Source: Microbacterium sp. KUDC0406
GTDB lineage: Bacteria > Actinomycetota > Actinomycetes > Actinomycetales > Microbacteriaceae
NCBI RefSeq assembly: GCF_021582875.1
Contig: NZ_CP091138.1
Span: 1,302,001-1,366,000 of the forward strand
Direction: 5' to 3'
DNA: 64,000 nucleotides
Within the stretch, counting starts at the first letter, position 1, and every line of letters begins with the position of its first letter. Below the pieces are notes generated by a model. It ran no database searches, was not told the origin of the DNA, and saw only the letters and a list, made by a program, of their open reading frames with translations. Of this stretch, positions 9,728 to 20,073 are shown piece by piece. A program made the position numbers and the translations under genes.

Positions 9728-12700
9728 ATGAAGCGCCAGAACCGGTTTCTCGCCAGTGTCACCGCGCTGCTGCTCGCCGCAGCGTCCATCTTCGTGGCGG
9801 CGGTTCCCGCCGCGGCGGCGGACACCGCGCAGTACGGCATCCAGAAGAGTGCGGTCGAACCGGGACCGTTCGCCCCCGGCGACACGATCACCTATCAGAT
9901 CGTCGTGAACTGCTCCTCGACGAACGAGGGCGGCTGCGACGACACGGTGCTCAGCGACACGCTCCCCGAACCGCTCATGTTCAATCCCGACATCGATCCG
10001 GCCGTCACCGTCGAGCTCAATGCTCCGGCAGGCCAGCCGGTCGGCGAGTACGACCGCACGATCGACACCGACGGCAACAGCTTCACCGTCACCCCCGCCA
10101 CCGACCTGAACGCGACCCCGAAGACCTGGGCGGGCGGCAACAGTATGACCGTGACCGTCAACGCCATCGTGAAGCCCGACGCGGACGGGACCTGGGACGG
10201 ACAGACGGTCACGAACACCGCCGGCGTCGACGGCAGCAACGCCCCGCCGGCGTCGTCGCCGGCCGACATCACCCTCGATGTCGAGACGACACTGGTGCCC
10301 AGCATCGAGAAGGTCGTCTCCCCGACCGGAACGCTCCCCGCCGTTCCCGGGCAGCCGATCGACTGGACCGTCACACCCGGCAACGGATCGAACCAGAACG
10401 TCGACACCATCGTCGTGCAGGATCCGGTGTCGCCGCCCGGCACCTTCGGCGGGTACCTCGACGTCACCGGTTACGACGTCACACCGCCGGCGGGAACCAC
10501 CGGCACGACCACCGAGTACTGGGTGGACGGCGACTGGACCGCGACGGAACCGGATCCGATCTCCGACGCCCAGGGCATCCGCGTCACCTTCACCGGCTCG
10601 TTCGCCCCCGGCGCCACGGGCGAGGTCGTCGTGCACACCGAGACGAACGACACGGTGACCGACATCCCGGACGGCTCACAGCAGACCGTGACCAACGACG
10701 CCTCCACCACCGTCTCGAAGGGCGACGACACCAGCGACCCGGTGACCGATGACGCGAGCATCGTGCTCGCCCAGCGCAATCCGGATGTCACGATCGAGAA
10801 GTCCTTCTCCGACAACACCCTGGTCAGCGGCCAGAGCACGACCGCGAACATCACGGCGACGGTCGGCGAGCAGAACGTGCAGTCGCTGACCATCACCGAG
10901 CCGACCGCCGGAACACCGACCTTCACCGAGCAGGGGCTCAGCTTCGACGGCTTCGCCGACGGCGTCGAGTGGCCGGTGGCCGCCACATCGGCGGAGATCA
11001 CCTACACCTATTCGGACTGCCCTGACAGCACGTCTTCCACGACGACGCAGAACACGCTGCCCGCTGCCGAGGACGGCTGCACGGTCGAGGCGTTCACCGT
11101 GGTGTTCTCGGCCGAGGGCGACGACATCGTCTCGGGCGCCTACGCGGCGCTGCCGCTGAACGTCACGGCGCTGCCCACCGAAGAGGCCGTCTCCAGCACG
11201 AACGCCGTCGACACCGAGGTCGAGAACGCCAATGGCCAGACCGGCACCGACGACGCGTCCGCACCGTTCACCATCGACCCGCTCACTCTCGACACCAGCG
11301 TCACCAAGGCGATCACCCCGGATACGATCTGGGGCGTCCCCGGCACAGACGCGGACATGACTCTCACGGGCAACGTCACTCCCGAGTCGACGGCCGGCTC
11401 CGAGAAGCTCGTCATCTCCGACCCCGCTGATCCCACCGCCGACTCCGAGTTCTGGGACAACTTCACGGCGACCGAGATCGACAACACCGACATCCCGGAG
11501 TGCACCACCCTGACTGTGCGGTACTGGCCCAAGTCCACCGACGGGCCGTGGACCGACCTGCCCGGAGCCACCGAGGTGCCGGGGCCCGAGCAGCTCTGGT
11601 CGTACCAGATCCCCGCCGATCTGCAGGACGACATCGGCGGCATCCAGTTCGAATACCTCCCCTCCGACGCGCCCGGCTGCCCCGCCCTGCTGCCACCCGG
11701 GTTCACGGTGGTCACGCACGTGGGCATCTCGGTCACTCAGCCGCAGGACGACGAGGTCACCTACGACAACGTCGCGCAGTCGCTGGTGGACAACCCCGAT
11801 GCGGGTGGCGAGAAGACCGACACCGCCGATGACGACATCCATCTGCTGCCGATCGACGGCGACGGGCCCGGTCCGGACTTCCTCGACAAGGAGTGGACGC
11901 CGGACGACGATGTGCCCGCGCTCTCGGGCGACACCCGCACCGCACGACTGCTGTGGTCGACGGACGGTCTGAACATCACCGAGATGACGCTGTCCGACAT
12001 CTCCGCGACCGAGGATCCGCAGACCACGGCGGAGACCGTCTACGACGCCTTCGACCTGGTGCGCATCGACCCGATAACGCCCCAGAGCGATCCGCTGATC
12101 GTGAACGACGTGATCACCGAGGTGTCCCTCTATCTCGACGGGCAGGGCTGGACCGACATCACGTCACAGGCCTGCGCGAACGGGTGCGACGGCCAGTTCG
12201 GCGGCTACACGCTCTCGGACGGGCAGAGCGCCGACGCCCTCGCGATGCGCATCGTGCTGACCGAGAAGACGCCGGGTGCCGGCGTCGGCTCCTCGTACGA
12301 GCGCCGTCCCTTCGATCTCGACTTCCGGGTGCGCGACACGCTGCGCAGCGACCCGTCGCAGTTCGTGCTGGGAGACCTGCACCCTTACGGCTACAACACC
12401 GGTGAGCCGGGCCTGGTCGACAACACCGCCAGCGCCCAGGGCGTCAACGAGTCGACCGGCATCGACAGCACGGATGTCGCCGACGACACGATCCTCATCG
12501 TCGACGAGCCGATCAACGCCGAGATGACCAAGACGTTCGACCAGGATCAGCTGGGTCTGCCCGACCCCGCGCTCGACGTCGATCCGGCCGACTATCCGCT
12601 GATCAGCGCGACCATCACGGCGACGAACACCTCAGCGGCCCGGGTGTCGGGCATGGTCATCGACGAGCCCACCGCCGGACAGCCGCTGCCGGACACCGTC

Positions 12701-15700
12701 TTCGACACCCTCGACCTCTACGACATCGACGCGATCCAGCTGCCGTCCGGCATCACCGAGGATGAGACCACGGTCACGCTGTCCCGCAGCGGAACCGACA
12801 CGGATTACACCTACGCCGAGGCCCTCGCGCTCGAGCCGGACGACCTCGCCGATGTCACCGGCGTCTCGATCGCGTTCCGCTCCGACGACGGCAGTGCCGT
12901 CATCCCGACGAACGGCACGGGCGGCGTCACCCTCACCTGGCAGCTGCGCGAGACGCTGCGGTCCGATCCGAGCACTCCCGTGACGACGACCCCCGCCGGC
13001 GACAGCATCGTCAACAACACCGACGCGCAGCTGGAGAGCCCTGTGCTCGAGGACTGCGCCGACAACCAGTGCGGCACCGGGGCGGCGAGCGCGAGCGACG
13101 AGTTCGCCATCGTCAACGCGAGCTACGCGATCCAGACCACGAAGTCCATCGATCCGTCGTCCGTCTACGAGGACGAGTCGAAGGACTACACGACGCAGCT
13201 CGGCGGACGCCCGAACGGCACTGCACGCACGACGCTGTTCACGCTGACCGACACCACGCCCACCTTCTGGAACACCATGGACTACACGGGTGCGCAGATC
13301 GCCGTGCCCGCCCCGGTGAACCAGGTGGCGATGGATGTGCTCGGCGCGGGAGTCACCTACGTCGAGGGTCCCGGCGGCGAGCTGGTCGCGCTCTGCGACG
13401 GGCTGCCGCTGAGCGACACCTCGGACTGCTGGGTGCAGGGAGACTGGGTGGACGGCTCCCCCGGCGACACGGTCGTGTTCGATCTGCCGTCCGCGGTGAC
13501 GGACCCGACCACCGTCGTCGGCGTGCGGTTCCGCGCGCAGCAGGTCGACGGCGACGGCAACGTGCTGCAGTGGGAGCGTCCGTACAACCCGCAGCTGACG
13601 TTCGCGGTCTCGACCGAGCGCCGCGACACGCTGCGCAACGATCCGGACACGCTGGTGTCGACCACACGGCCCGACCTGCAGCCGAACCCCGGAGAGACCG
13701 ACCTCGGAGTGATCAGCGACGACGTGCAGTCGTACAGCGAGGCGCAGTTCGGCGACCAGAAGTTCGACGAGACCGGATACGACGATGCGACGACCACGGT
13801 GCTGCACCGCCCGAACGCCGTGAAGGTCACGAAGACCCGCGGTTCGTCGGCGCTCGTCAGCCAGAGCGGCACCATCCCCTATGTCATCACGGTGACGAAC
13901 GACGGGGAGTGGAACATGACCGGGTTCCACGTCGTCGACCAGGTGCAGACCGACGCCGAGGGCTCGCTGCTCGTCGAACCGGATCCGCCCGCGTACGCCT
14001 TCGCGCTGTCCGGCACGGGTGCCCCGTCCGGGGACCCGGACTTCACCGCCTCGCTGAACGAGCAGACCGGCGAGCTCAGCATCGACGGTCCTGACGACTT
14101 CGTGTTCAACGCCGGCTGGACGCTCACAGTGAACGCCCCGCTGAAGTTCCGCGACGATGTCACCCCCGACATGATCGTCACGAACGAGGTCACCGTGACC
14201 TCCGACCGGCTGTTCGAGACCTGCGAGGGCACCACCGTCGTGAACGGACGGGACCTCACTCCGAAGCCGGTCGAGGACACTCCGCCCGGTGTCGAGGACT
14301 GCTCGGCCGACACCTCGATCTCGCCGCTCGCCTCCGCGACGATCGCGGCCAAGAAGTACGTCAAGGGCAGCAGCGCCGGCGATCCGAATGTTCCCGGCGA
14401 TGACGACCTCGGAGTGCTGAACGTGAACGGCGACGCTGCGGCGTGCGATGCGAGCCAGGACGGCGTCACCGACGACGGCTTCTACTCCTTCCCCTGCTCG
14501 CCGGTCACCCGGCCCGGCGGCACGGAGACCTGGCGCGTCGACTTCACCAACACCGGGAACACCAGCGCGCGTGTCGTCGCGGCGGTCGACACCCTGCCGC
14601 AGATCGGCGACCAGGGCGTCATCGTGTCCGGTGACCGCGGATCGCAGTTCCCCGTGACCCTGACGGGCCGGATGTCGGGCAACTTCGAGGATCTCACCGC
14701 GGGAGACGACGCGGTCTACGGTATCTATCTGTCCCCCGTGCAACTCAGCCAGGCGTGCAACACCAACGCGATCAAGGTCTGGACCGAGAACGCCGCCGAA
14801 GATCCCTCCTGCGACTTCGGCTGGGTGCGCGCGGACGCGTCGACTCCGCCGGCGATGATCCAGTCCGCTCGGAGCGTCATGATGGTGCTCGACTTCCTGA
14901 ATCCCGACGAGGAGTCCCCCGCGCCCGGCTTGGAGCCAGGCGAGACGTTGCGCGTCACGTACGACACGACGACCCCGTACGTGCTGCCGGCGAATTCCGC
15001 CGTGCCGGACGGCCTGCCCGTGGCCTGGAACTCGTTCGCCACCGCCTCGCGCTCCAACGCCACGGTGACCCAGCCGGAGCGCGCGTCGCTGGTCGTCGAG
15101 CCGCAGAAGGTGGGCGTCGCCGCGGCGACCGGTCAGCTGGAGCTCGCCAAGACGGTCGACGCGCCGGACTACGCCGTCGACATCGACCTGCCCGACAGCT
15201 ATCCGATGCTCGTCTCCTGCACGTCCGGCGGGCAGGAGACGACCCTGCTGCACGCCGACGGCAGTGACGCGAGCCGGCCGTCCGTGGCGGCGGACGGCAC
15301 CGTCCTGATCTACGACAGCGCGACCGGTCCGGTCAACCTGCCGCTGTTCTCGACGTGCACCGTCGTCGAAGACCCGGTGAACCCCGGGGTGACGGTGACG
15401 GTCGACCCTGAGGACGGGGTGATCGCCGAGCGCGACTTCGCCCAGGACACGCGCGTGTGGGATCCCTACACCGGTGAGACTCAGGAGGCGTCGTTCGAGA
15501 TCACGAACGAGTACGCGGCCGGCGGCTTCACGGTGGCCAAGAGCGTCGACGCCGGCGGCGCGGAGGACCAGGACGGCGATCCGATCGCCTACGACCGCAC
15601 GTACGCGTTCGAGGCGAGCTGCATCTACCTCGACCAGGAGACCATCCCCGAGTCCGACCGCACGTTCACGCTCGACGACGGCGACAGCAAGGAGATCTCG

Positions 15701-18700
15701 AACATCCCGGCCGGCGCCGACTGCACCGTGACCGAGACGGATGCCGGCGGCGCGGCGAGCACGAACGTCGTCATCACCGAGGACGGTGCGGACAGCGCAC
15801 CGGAGGCCTCTTCCGAGGCATCCTTCACGGTCCTCCCCTACGAGGACGGATCGACGACCGCGCTGACCGCAGTCGGCTTCGAGAACGTCTACACCGTAGG
15901 CGCCGTCGAGGTCACGAAGATCATCGCCGGATCCGGCGGCGACGCCTGGGGCGGCAGCACCTTCACTGTCGGGATGACCTGCACGCTGGAGGGCGCGACG
16001 CCGAACCCGGTGTTCGAGGACACCGCGACGCTGAGCCGTGACGATCCCACCTGGACCGTGACGAACCTGCCGACCGGAGCCATCTGCGTCGTGACCGAGA
16101 CCGAGAACGGCGGGGCGAACTCCTCCACCGGAAGCGTCACGGTGACCGTCGGCGACGACCCGGCCGCACCGGTCGAGGCCGACATCACCAACACGTTCAC
16201 CGTCGGCTCGCTGCAGGTGCAGAAGCAGCTCGAGGGCGCGCCCGCGAACGCCCTCGACCCGGCCACGACCTTTGAGTACGAGGTGAGCCTGGCCTGCACG
16301 CGTGACGTCAACGGCGAGGCCGTCGACGTCACCATCCCCGGCGGCGCCACGCGCACGATCGCCGGCGCCGGCACCGCCCTCTACGAGGGCCTCCCGACGG
16401 GTGCCGAGTGCACCGTCACGGAGACGGAGGCTGGTCACGCGACCGGGCACACGATCAGCCCCGAGCAGCCCGTGGTGATCGGTGAAGGCCAGACGCCGGT
16501 CGTGGTCACGGTGACGAACGAGTTCGACAACGGCGCGGTCTCCATCGCGAAGAGCGTCGACGCACCCGACGGGTTCCCGGTACCGGAGTCGTTCACCGCG
16601 ACGGTGAGCTGCACCTGGCAGGGCGCAGCGGTGCCGCTGGCGGACGACGGCGCAGTGACCATCGTGCCGGGAGCGGCACCGGTGGTGATCGAGGACGTCC
16701 CCGTCGGATCGGTCTGCTCCGTGGACGAGGACGACGCCGGCCAGACCGGCACCACGGTCTCGCCCGAGGAGATCACAGTCACGGAGGCCGACCAGACCTT
16801 CGCGATGGACGTCGAGAACACCTACGAATGGGCGTCGCTCGAGGTCGGCAAAGTCGTCGAGTCCACGAGCCCCTACGTACCGACGCAGTTCGGCTTCCAC
16901 GTGGTGTGCACGTTCGAGGGCGAGACCGTCGTCGACAAGGCCTTCACCCTGGATGCGGGCGAGACCGAGACGATCACCGAGATCCCGGCACGCTCGGAGT
17001 GCACCGTCACCGAGACCGACGACCGCGAGGCCGACGGCACCGTCACCGAGGCGGAGGTGCCCGGAGCCGAGGGCGATCTCGCACCCCAGATCGATCAGGA
17101 GACGCGAACCGTCGTGATCCCCGAGTTGCAGCCGGACAGCACCGCCACGGTCAACACCGTGACGTACACCAATCTGTTCGATTCGACGGCGCTGGTCCTC
17201 GTGAAGGACTTCGAGGGCGCGGGAGCCGATCAGTTCGGCCTCGACCAGGAGTTCACGTTCTCGGTCACCTGCACGTACGCCGGAGAGACCGTGCTCGATG
17301 AGCAGGTGGTCCTGAACGCGGCGAACGGCTGGAGCTCCCCTGTTCATGACGCCGTCGCCGGCTCGGTCTGCTCGGTCGTCGAGGACGATCTGAACGGCGC
17401 CGATGCGGTGGTCATCACTCCCAACGACGGAGAGAACACCTCGATCGGCACCGGCGTGGTGCCCGAGGGCGGCGGGCTCGTCACGGTGACCGCGACCAAC
17501 TGGTACCTCACCGGTTCGGTTCAGGTCACGAAGGCCTTCGCCGGCGACGGCGCCGAGAAGTACGGCACCTCCGCCTACGAGCTGCGCCTGCGCTGCGTGC
17601 GCGACGGCGAGGTCGTGGACGTCCCGGAGGGGGCCGTCCGCATGGTCAGCGCCGATTCGCCGACCGCGCTCTGGGAGAATCTGCCCACCGGCTCGGACTG
17701 CCGTCTGACCGAGGTCGACGACGGCGGCGCGAACTCCACGCAGATCCTGGACGAGAACGGGGACGTCGTCGCCGGTGACGGGGAGGGTTACGACTTCACG
17801 GTCGAGACCGATCCGACCATCCTCAGCGTCGACGACCAGCCGCAGCCTTCGCTCACCGTCGAGAACACGTTCAACCTCGCCCAGGTGTCGGTGACCAAGG
17901 CCGTCGACGACGGCGGTGCGGTCGACGCGAACGGCGATCCGGTCGGCTACGGCCCGTTCCAGGTCACGCTGGCCTGCATGTGGGACGAGCAGCGCGTCAC
18001 TGCGGCCGAGCCGATGACGCAGCAGATCCAGGACGGCGAGACCGTCACCTGGACGGAACTGCCGGAGGAGGCCGACTGCACGGTCACCGAGTCCGACACC
18101 GCCGGCGCCGAATCCACGACGATGGTCGTGACGCAGGGCGGCGCGGACGGCGAGCCGCAGGCCGTGACGACGACGGAGCTCGCTCCCCTGCCGAACACCG
18201 CTGCCGCGGACCAGACCTCTGTGGCGATCACGAACACGTTCGGGGTCAGCGCCCTGAGCATCTCGAAGATCGTGGACGGCTCCGGGGCATCCGCCGTGAC
18301 GCGCACCTTCCCGGTCGACGTGACCTGCGTGCTCATCGATCCGTCGCATCCGGCTCCCGGGCTGATCGTCAGAGACGAGACCCACCAGGTCGGCGGGCCG
18401 TCGCGACAGACGGCCGAGATCGCGGATCTGCCGGCGGGCAGCGAATGCACGATCACCGAGACGGATGCCGGTGATGCCGATCGCACCACCATGACCGTCG
18501 ACGGCGAGACGCAGAACGGCCCGTCCGGCACCGTCACGCTCGCCTCGGGACACGTGTCGATCGCGTTCACGAACACCTTCATCGCGCCGCTGCCGGCCAC
18601 AGGTGCCGACACGCGCACCGTCGCGATCGCGGTGACCGGCGGCCTCGCCCTGCTGCTGATCGGCGCGATGCTCATCGCCACGGCACGCCGCCGGCGCCGG

Positions 18701-18709
18701 CTGAGCTGA
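9728..18709 (+). CDS. Giant LPXTG-type multi-domain surface protein with ten DUF5979/CnaB-like modules
   Basis: An intact 2993-residue secreted protein. The signal peptide is residues 1-31 (MKRQNR, hydrophobic core, VPAAAA). About nine longer modules follow, each opening with a beta-strand around a Lys (from about 37, 191, 354, 525, 719, 932, 1135, 1365 and 1542); some resemble DUF11-type surface repeats. Ten shorter modules start at about 1802, 1932, 2058, 2160, 2269, 2369, 2487, 2596, 2718 and 2841. Each has a Lys on strand 1, a Cys pair, a TVTET-like acidic motif and a closing N-T-F/N-x-Y segment, as in DUF5979 or CnaB domains. The end is LPATGA (2955-2960), a membrane helix and RRRRRLS, a sortase anchor. 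ATG at 9728 follows an AGGGGGG run. Likely an adhesin or stalk; the ligand is unknown. No sortase gene lies nearby. Confidence 0.9.
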   Translation: MKRQNRFLASVTALLLAAASIFVAAVPAAAADTAQYGIQKSAVEPGPFAPGDTITYQIVVNCSSTNEGGCDDTVLSDTLPEPLMFNPDIDPAVTVELNAPAGQPVGEYDRTIDTDGNSFTVTPATDLNATPKTWAGGNSMTVTVNAIVKPDADGTWDGQTVTNTAGVDGSNAPPASSPADITLDVETTLVPSIEKVVSPTGTLPAVPGQPIDWTVTPGNGSNQNVDTIVVQDPVSPPGTFGGYLDVTGYDVTPPAGTTGTTTEYWVDGDWTATEPDPISDAQGIRVTFTGSFAPGATGEVVVHTETNDTVTDIPDGSQQTVTNDASTTVSKGDDTSDPVTDDASIVLAQRNPDVTIEKSFSDNTLVSGQSTTANITATVGEQNVQSLTITEPTAGTPTFTEQGLSFDGFADGVEWPVAATSAEITYTYSDCPDSTSSTTTQNTLPAAEDGCTVEAFTVVFSAEGDDIVSGAYAALPLNVTALPTEEAVSSTNAVDTEVENANGQTGTDDASAPFTIDPLTLDTSVTKAITPDTIWGVPGTDADMTLTGNVTPESTAGSEKLVISDPADPTADSEFWDNFTATEIDNTDIPECTTLTVRYWPKSTDGPWTDLPGATEVPGPEQLWSYQIPADLQDDIGGIQFEYLPSDAPGCPALLPPGFTVVTHVGISVTQPQDDEVTYDNVAQSLVDNPDAGGEKTDTADDDIHLLPIDGDGPGPDFLDKEWTPDDDVPALSGDTRTARLLWSTDGLNITEMTLSDISATEDPQTTAETVYDAFDLVRIDPITPQSDPLIVNDVITEVSLYLDGQGWTDITSQACANGCDGQFGGYTLSDGQSADALAMRIVLTEKTPGAGVGSSYERRPFDLDFRVRDTLRSDPSQFVLGDLHPYGYNTGEPGLVDNTASAQGVNESTGIDSTDVADDTILIVDEPINAEMTKTFDQDQLGLPDPALDVDPADYPLISATITATNTSAARVSGMVIDEPTAGQPLPDTVFDTLDLYDIDAIQLPSGITEDETTVTLSRSGTDTDYTYAEALALEPDDLADVTGVSIAFRSDDGSAVIPTNGTGGVTLTWQLRETLRSDPSTPVTTTPAGDSIVNNTDAQLESPVLEDCADNQCGTGAASASDEFAIVNASYAIQTTKSIDPSSVYEDESKDYTTQLGGRPNGTARTTLFTLTDTTPTFWNTMDYTGAQIAVPAPVNQVAMDVLGAGVTYVEGPGGELVALCDGLPLSDTSDCWVQGDWVDGSPGDTVVFDLPSAVTDPTTVVGVRFRAQQVDGDGNVLQWERPYNPQLTFAVSTERRDTLRNDPDTLVSTTRPDLQPNPGETDLGVISDDVQSYSEAQFGDQKFDETGYDDATTTVLHRPNAVKVTKTRGSSALVSQSGTIPYVITVTNDGEWNMTGFHVVDQVQTDAEGSLLVEPDPPAYAFALSGTGAPSGDPDFTASLNEQTGELSIDGPDDFVFNAGWTLTVNAPLKFRDDVTPDMIVTNEVTVTSDRLFETCEGTTVVNGRDLTPKPVEDTPPGVEDCSADTSISPLASATIAAKKYVKGSSAGDPNVPGDDDLGVLNVNGDAAACDASQDGVTDDGFYSFPCSPVTRPGGTETWRVDFTNTGNTSARVVAAVDTLPQIGDQGVIVSGDRGSQFPVTLTGRMSGNFEDLTAGDDAVYGIYLSPVQLSQACNTNAIKVWTENAAEDPSCDFGWVRADASTPPAMIQSARSVMMVLDFLNPDEESPAPGLEPGETLRVTYDTTTPYVLPANSAVPDGLPVAWNSFATASRSNATVTQPERASLVVEPQKVGVAAATGQLELAKTVDAPDYAVDIDLPDSYPMLVSCTSGGQETTLLHADGSDASRPSVAADGTVLIYDSATGPVNLPLFSTCTVVEDPVNPGVTVTVDPEDGVIAERDFAQDTRVWDPYTGETQEASFEITNEYAAGGFTVAKSVDAGGAEDQDGDPIAYDRTYAFEASCIYLDQETIPESDRTFTLDDGDSKEISNIPAGADCTVTETDAGGAASTNVVITEDGADSAPEASSEASFTVLPYEDGSTTALTAVGFENVYTVGAVEVTKIIAGSGGDAWGGSTFTVGMTCTLEGATPNPVFEDTATLSRDDPTWTVTNLPTGAICVVTETENGGANSSTGSVTVTVGDDPAAPVEADITNTFTVGSLQVQKQLEGAPANALDPATTFEYEVSLACTRDVNGEAVDVTIPGGATRTIAGAGTALYEGLPTGAECTVTETEAGHATGHTISPEQPVVIGEGQTPVVVTVTNEFDNGAVSIAKSVDAPDGFPVPESFTATVSCTWQGAAVPLADDGAVTIVPGAAPVVIEDVPVGSVCSVDEDDAGQTGTTVSPEEITVTEADQTFAMDVENTYEWASLEVGKVVESTSPYVPTQFGFHVVCTFEGETVVDKAFTLDAGETETITEIPARSECTVTETDDREADGTVTEAEVPGAEGDLAPQIDQETRTVVIPELQPDSTATVNTVTYTNLFDSTALVLVKDFEGAGADQFGLDQEFTFSVTCTYAGETVLDEQVVLNAANGWSSPVHDAVAGSVCSVVEDDLNGADAVVITPNDGENTSIGTGVVPEGGGLVTVTATNWYLTGSVQVTKAFAGDGAEKYGTSAYELRLRCVRDGEVVDVPEGAVRMVSADSPTALWENLPTGSDCRLTEVDDGGANSTQILDENGDVVAGDGEGYDFTVETDPTILSVDDQPQPSLTVENTFNLAQVSVTKAVDDGGAVDANGDPVGYGPFQVTLACMWDEQRVTAAEPMTQQIQDGETVTWTELPEEADCTVTESDTAGAESTTMVVTQGGADGEPQAVTTTELAPLPNTAAADQTSVAITNTFGVSALSISKIVDGSGASAVTRTFPVDVTCVLIDPSHPAPGLIVRDETHQVGGPSRQTAEIADLPAGSECTITETDAGDADRTTMTVDGETQNGPSGTVTLASGHVSIAFTNTFIAPLPATGADTRTVAIAVTGGLALLLIGAMLIATARRRRRLS

Positions 18710-18713
18710 CGCG

Positions 18714-18817
18714 CTTCGACAGGCTCAGCGACCCACCTGGTCGGTCCCTGAGCCTGTCGAAGGGCTGAGCCTGTCGAAGGGCTGAGCCTGTCGAAGGGCT
18801 GAGCCTGTCGAAGTGCT
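18714..18817. repeat. Tandem and inverted copies of a dispersed 17-20 bp repeat (family A)
   Basis: One inverted copy, CTTCGACAGGCTCAGCGACC, begins at 18714. It is followed by four direct copies of the 17-bp unit GAGCCTGTCGAAGGGCT starting at 18750, 18767, 18784 and 18801 (the last with one change). The forward and inverted copies can form a long hairpin between the convergent surface-protein and msrA genes. Related single copies occur at 51049, 53451 and 61060. Confidence 0.9.
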
Positions 18818-18823
18818 GCGCCC

Positions 18824-19381
18824 TCAGGCCGTCGTGGAGGCGTCGCGGCGCGGCAGCACCCACCCCGCACGCGGGAAGTGGCAGGTGTAGCCGTCCGGGT
18901 AGCGGATCAGGTAGTCCTGATGCTCGGGCTCCGCCTCCCAGAACGGACCGGGCTGCTCGATCGTCGTCACGGCCGCACCGGGCCACAGGCCGGAGGCGTC
19001 GACATCGGCGATCGTGTCCCGCGCGATGCGCTCCTGGCCGGCGTCCAGCGGGAAGATCGCTGAGCGATAGCTGGTGCCGATGTCGTTGCCCTGCCGGTTC
19101 AGAGTCGACGGGTCGTGGATCTGGAAGAAGAACGCGAGGATGTCGCGGTAGGTGGTCTCCGCAGGGTCGTAGACGATCTCGACCGCCTCCGCGTGACCCG
19201 GGTGGTTGCGGTAGGTGGCATGGTCGTTCTCACCGCCGGTGTATCCCACGCGCGTGCTCAGCACGCCGGGCTGACGACGGATGAGATCCTCCATCCCCCA
19301 GAAGCAGCCTCCCGCGAGGACGGCGGTCTCCGCGCCCGACCGGCGCGTGATGGATCCGGTGTCGGTGTTGCCGCTGGTCAT
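18824..19381 (-). CDS. msrA: Peptide-methionine (S)-S-oxide reductase
   Basis: A 185-residue MsrA that reduces the S-epimer of methionine sulfoxide in proteins and free methionine. The catalytic motif GCFWG has its nucleophile at Cys26. Conserved RVGYTGG and the [12 protein letters not shown] segment are present, as is the [13 protein letters not shown] C-terminal core. I chose ATG at 19381, which has AAGGAG seven bases upstream; a longer frame begins at 19420 without such a site. It is cytoplasmic and monocistronic, with its 3' end against the family A repeat. Confidence 0.95.
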   Translation of the reverse strand: MTSGNTDTGSITRRSGAETAVLAGGCFWGMEDLIRRQPGVLSTRVGYTGGENDHATYRNHPGHAEAVEIVYDPAETTYRDILAFFFQIHDPSTLNRQGNDIGTSYRSAIFPLDAGQERIARDTIADVDASGLWPGAAVTTIEQPGPFWEAEPEHQDYLIRYPDGYTCHFPRAGWVLPRRDASTTA

Positions 19382-19491
19382 GACTGTGCTCCTTCTTGTC
19401 GGCTTCTTCACCGTCAACAATCTTCCTCCCTCCCGCGTTCCCCACCGCCCGTGCCGCGTGTGCGACTTCGAACGGCAGATCTCGAGAGGAG

Positions 19492-19989
19492 TCAGTCGCT
19501 GCTCAGGTGCGTGATGAGGGTGCGCGTCAGCCTGTCCAGCTCTGCGCGATCATCGGCCGTGAGCACGGAGGCGATCTCCCGAAGGTTGGCATCGTGCTTG
19601 GCCACAGCCTCGTCCACGAGCCGGAGGCCCTCCTCGGTGAGGACGACGTCGAGGCTGCGCCGGTCCTCAGAACGGGGCACGCGCGCGATGAAGCCGCGCT
19701 TCTCAAGGCGATCGAGCCGCCCGGTCATCGTGCCCGTCGTCATCAGCAGACCCCTGGCGAGAGCCGTCGGCGACAGACGGAACGGCGCACCGGAGCGGCG
19801 CAGTGCGAACATCACATCGCCGTCCCCCTTGTTCACCCCGTACTCCTCCGAGAGACGCTCCGTACGCGCGTTCGCGAGCTCCGCAGCGCGGCTCAGCCGC
19901 GCGAGCAGCGCCATCGTGTCTCGATCGATGTCCGGCCGCTGATCCGCCCACTGCCCCACAAGAGCGTCGATCCGGTCGTTGTCGTCCAT
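19492..19989 (-). CDS. MarR family transcriptional regulator
   Basis: About 165 residues with the winged-helix MarR core: recognition region [30 protein letters not shown] and the wing segment [15 protein letters not shown]. MarR proteins bind palindromic operators as dimers and are released by phenolic or oxidising ligands. It is divergent from a cupin/membrane-protein pair, and the gap between them contains nested inverted repeats, so autoregulation plus control of the cupin operon is likely. The start is ATG at 19989; an in-frame ATG at 20010 lies inside the outer inverted repeat. Confidence 0.9.
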   Translation of the reverse strand: MDDNDRIDALVGQWADQRPDIDRDTMALLARLSRAAELANARTERLSEEYGVNKGDGDVMFALRRSGAPFRLSPTALARGLLMTTGTMTGRLDRLEKRGFIARVPRSEDRRSLDVVLTEEGLRLVDEAVAKHDANLREIASVLTADDRAELDRLTRTLITHLSSD

Positions 19990-20000
19990 ATCGAGAACTA

Positions 20001-20060
20001 TAGCTTGCATACGAGCTACTTGGGGTATAGCTTTTGTCCAAGTAACTCGCTCACAAGCTA
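20001..20060. promoter_or_regulatory. Nested inverted repeats in the marR-cupin divergent promoter
   Basis: TAGCTTG (20001-20007) is the exact inverse of CAAGCTA (20054-20060), and TACTTGG (20017-20023) is the exact inverse of CCAAGTA (20038-20044). Further TAGCT/AGCTA half-sites occur at 20014-20018 and 20027-20031. This AT-rich block in a high-GC background is the likely MarR operator and holds the promoters of both divergent units. Confidence 0.6.
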
Positions 20061-20073
20061 AATTGGAGAACAC

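Noticed and set aside
12632..18553. A 1973-codon open frame antisense to the giant surface protein
   Set aside because: It has Arg/Gly/Val-rich composition typical of the reverse strand of high-GC genes, no recognisable domain, and the sense frame has a signal peptide, repeats and a sortase motif.
18750..18817. CRISPR-like array
   Set aside because: The repeats are directly tandem with a 17-bp period and no spacers, and no cas genes are present.
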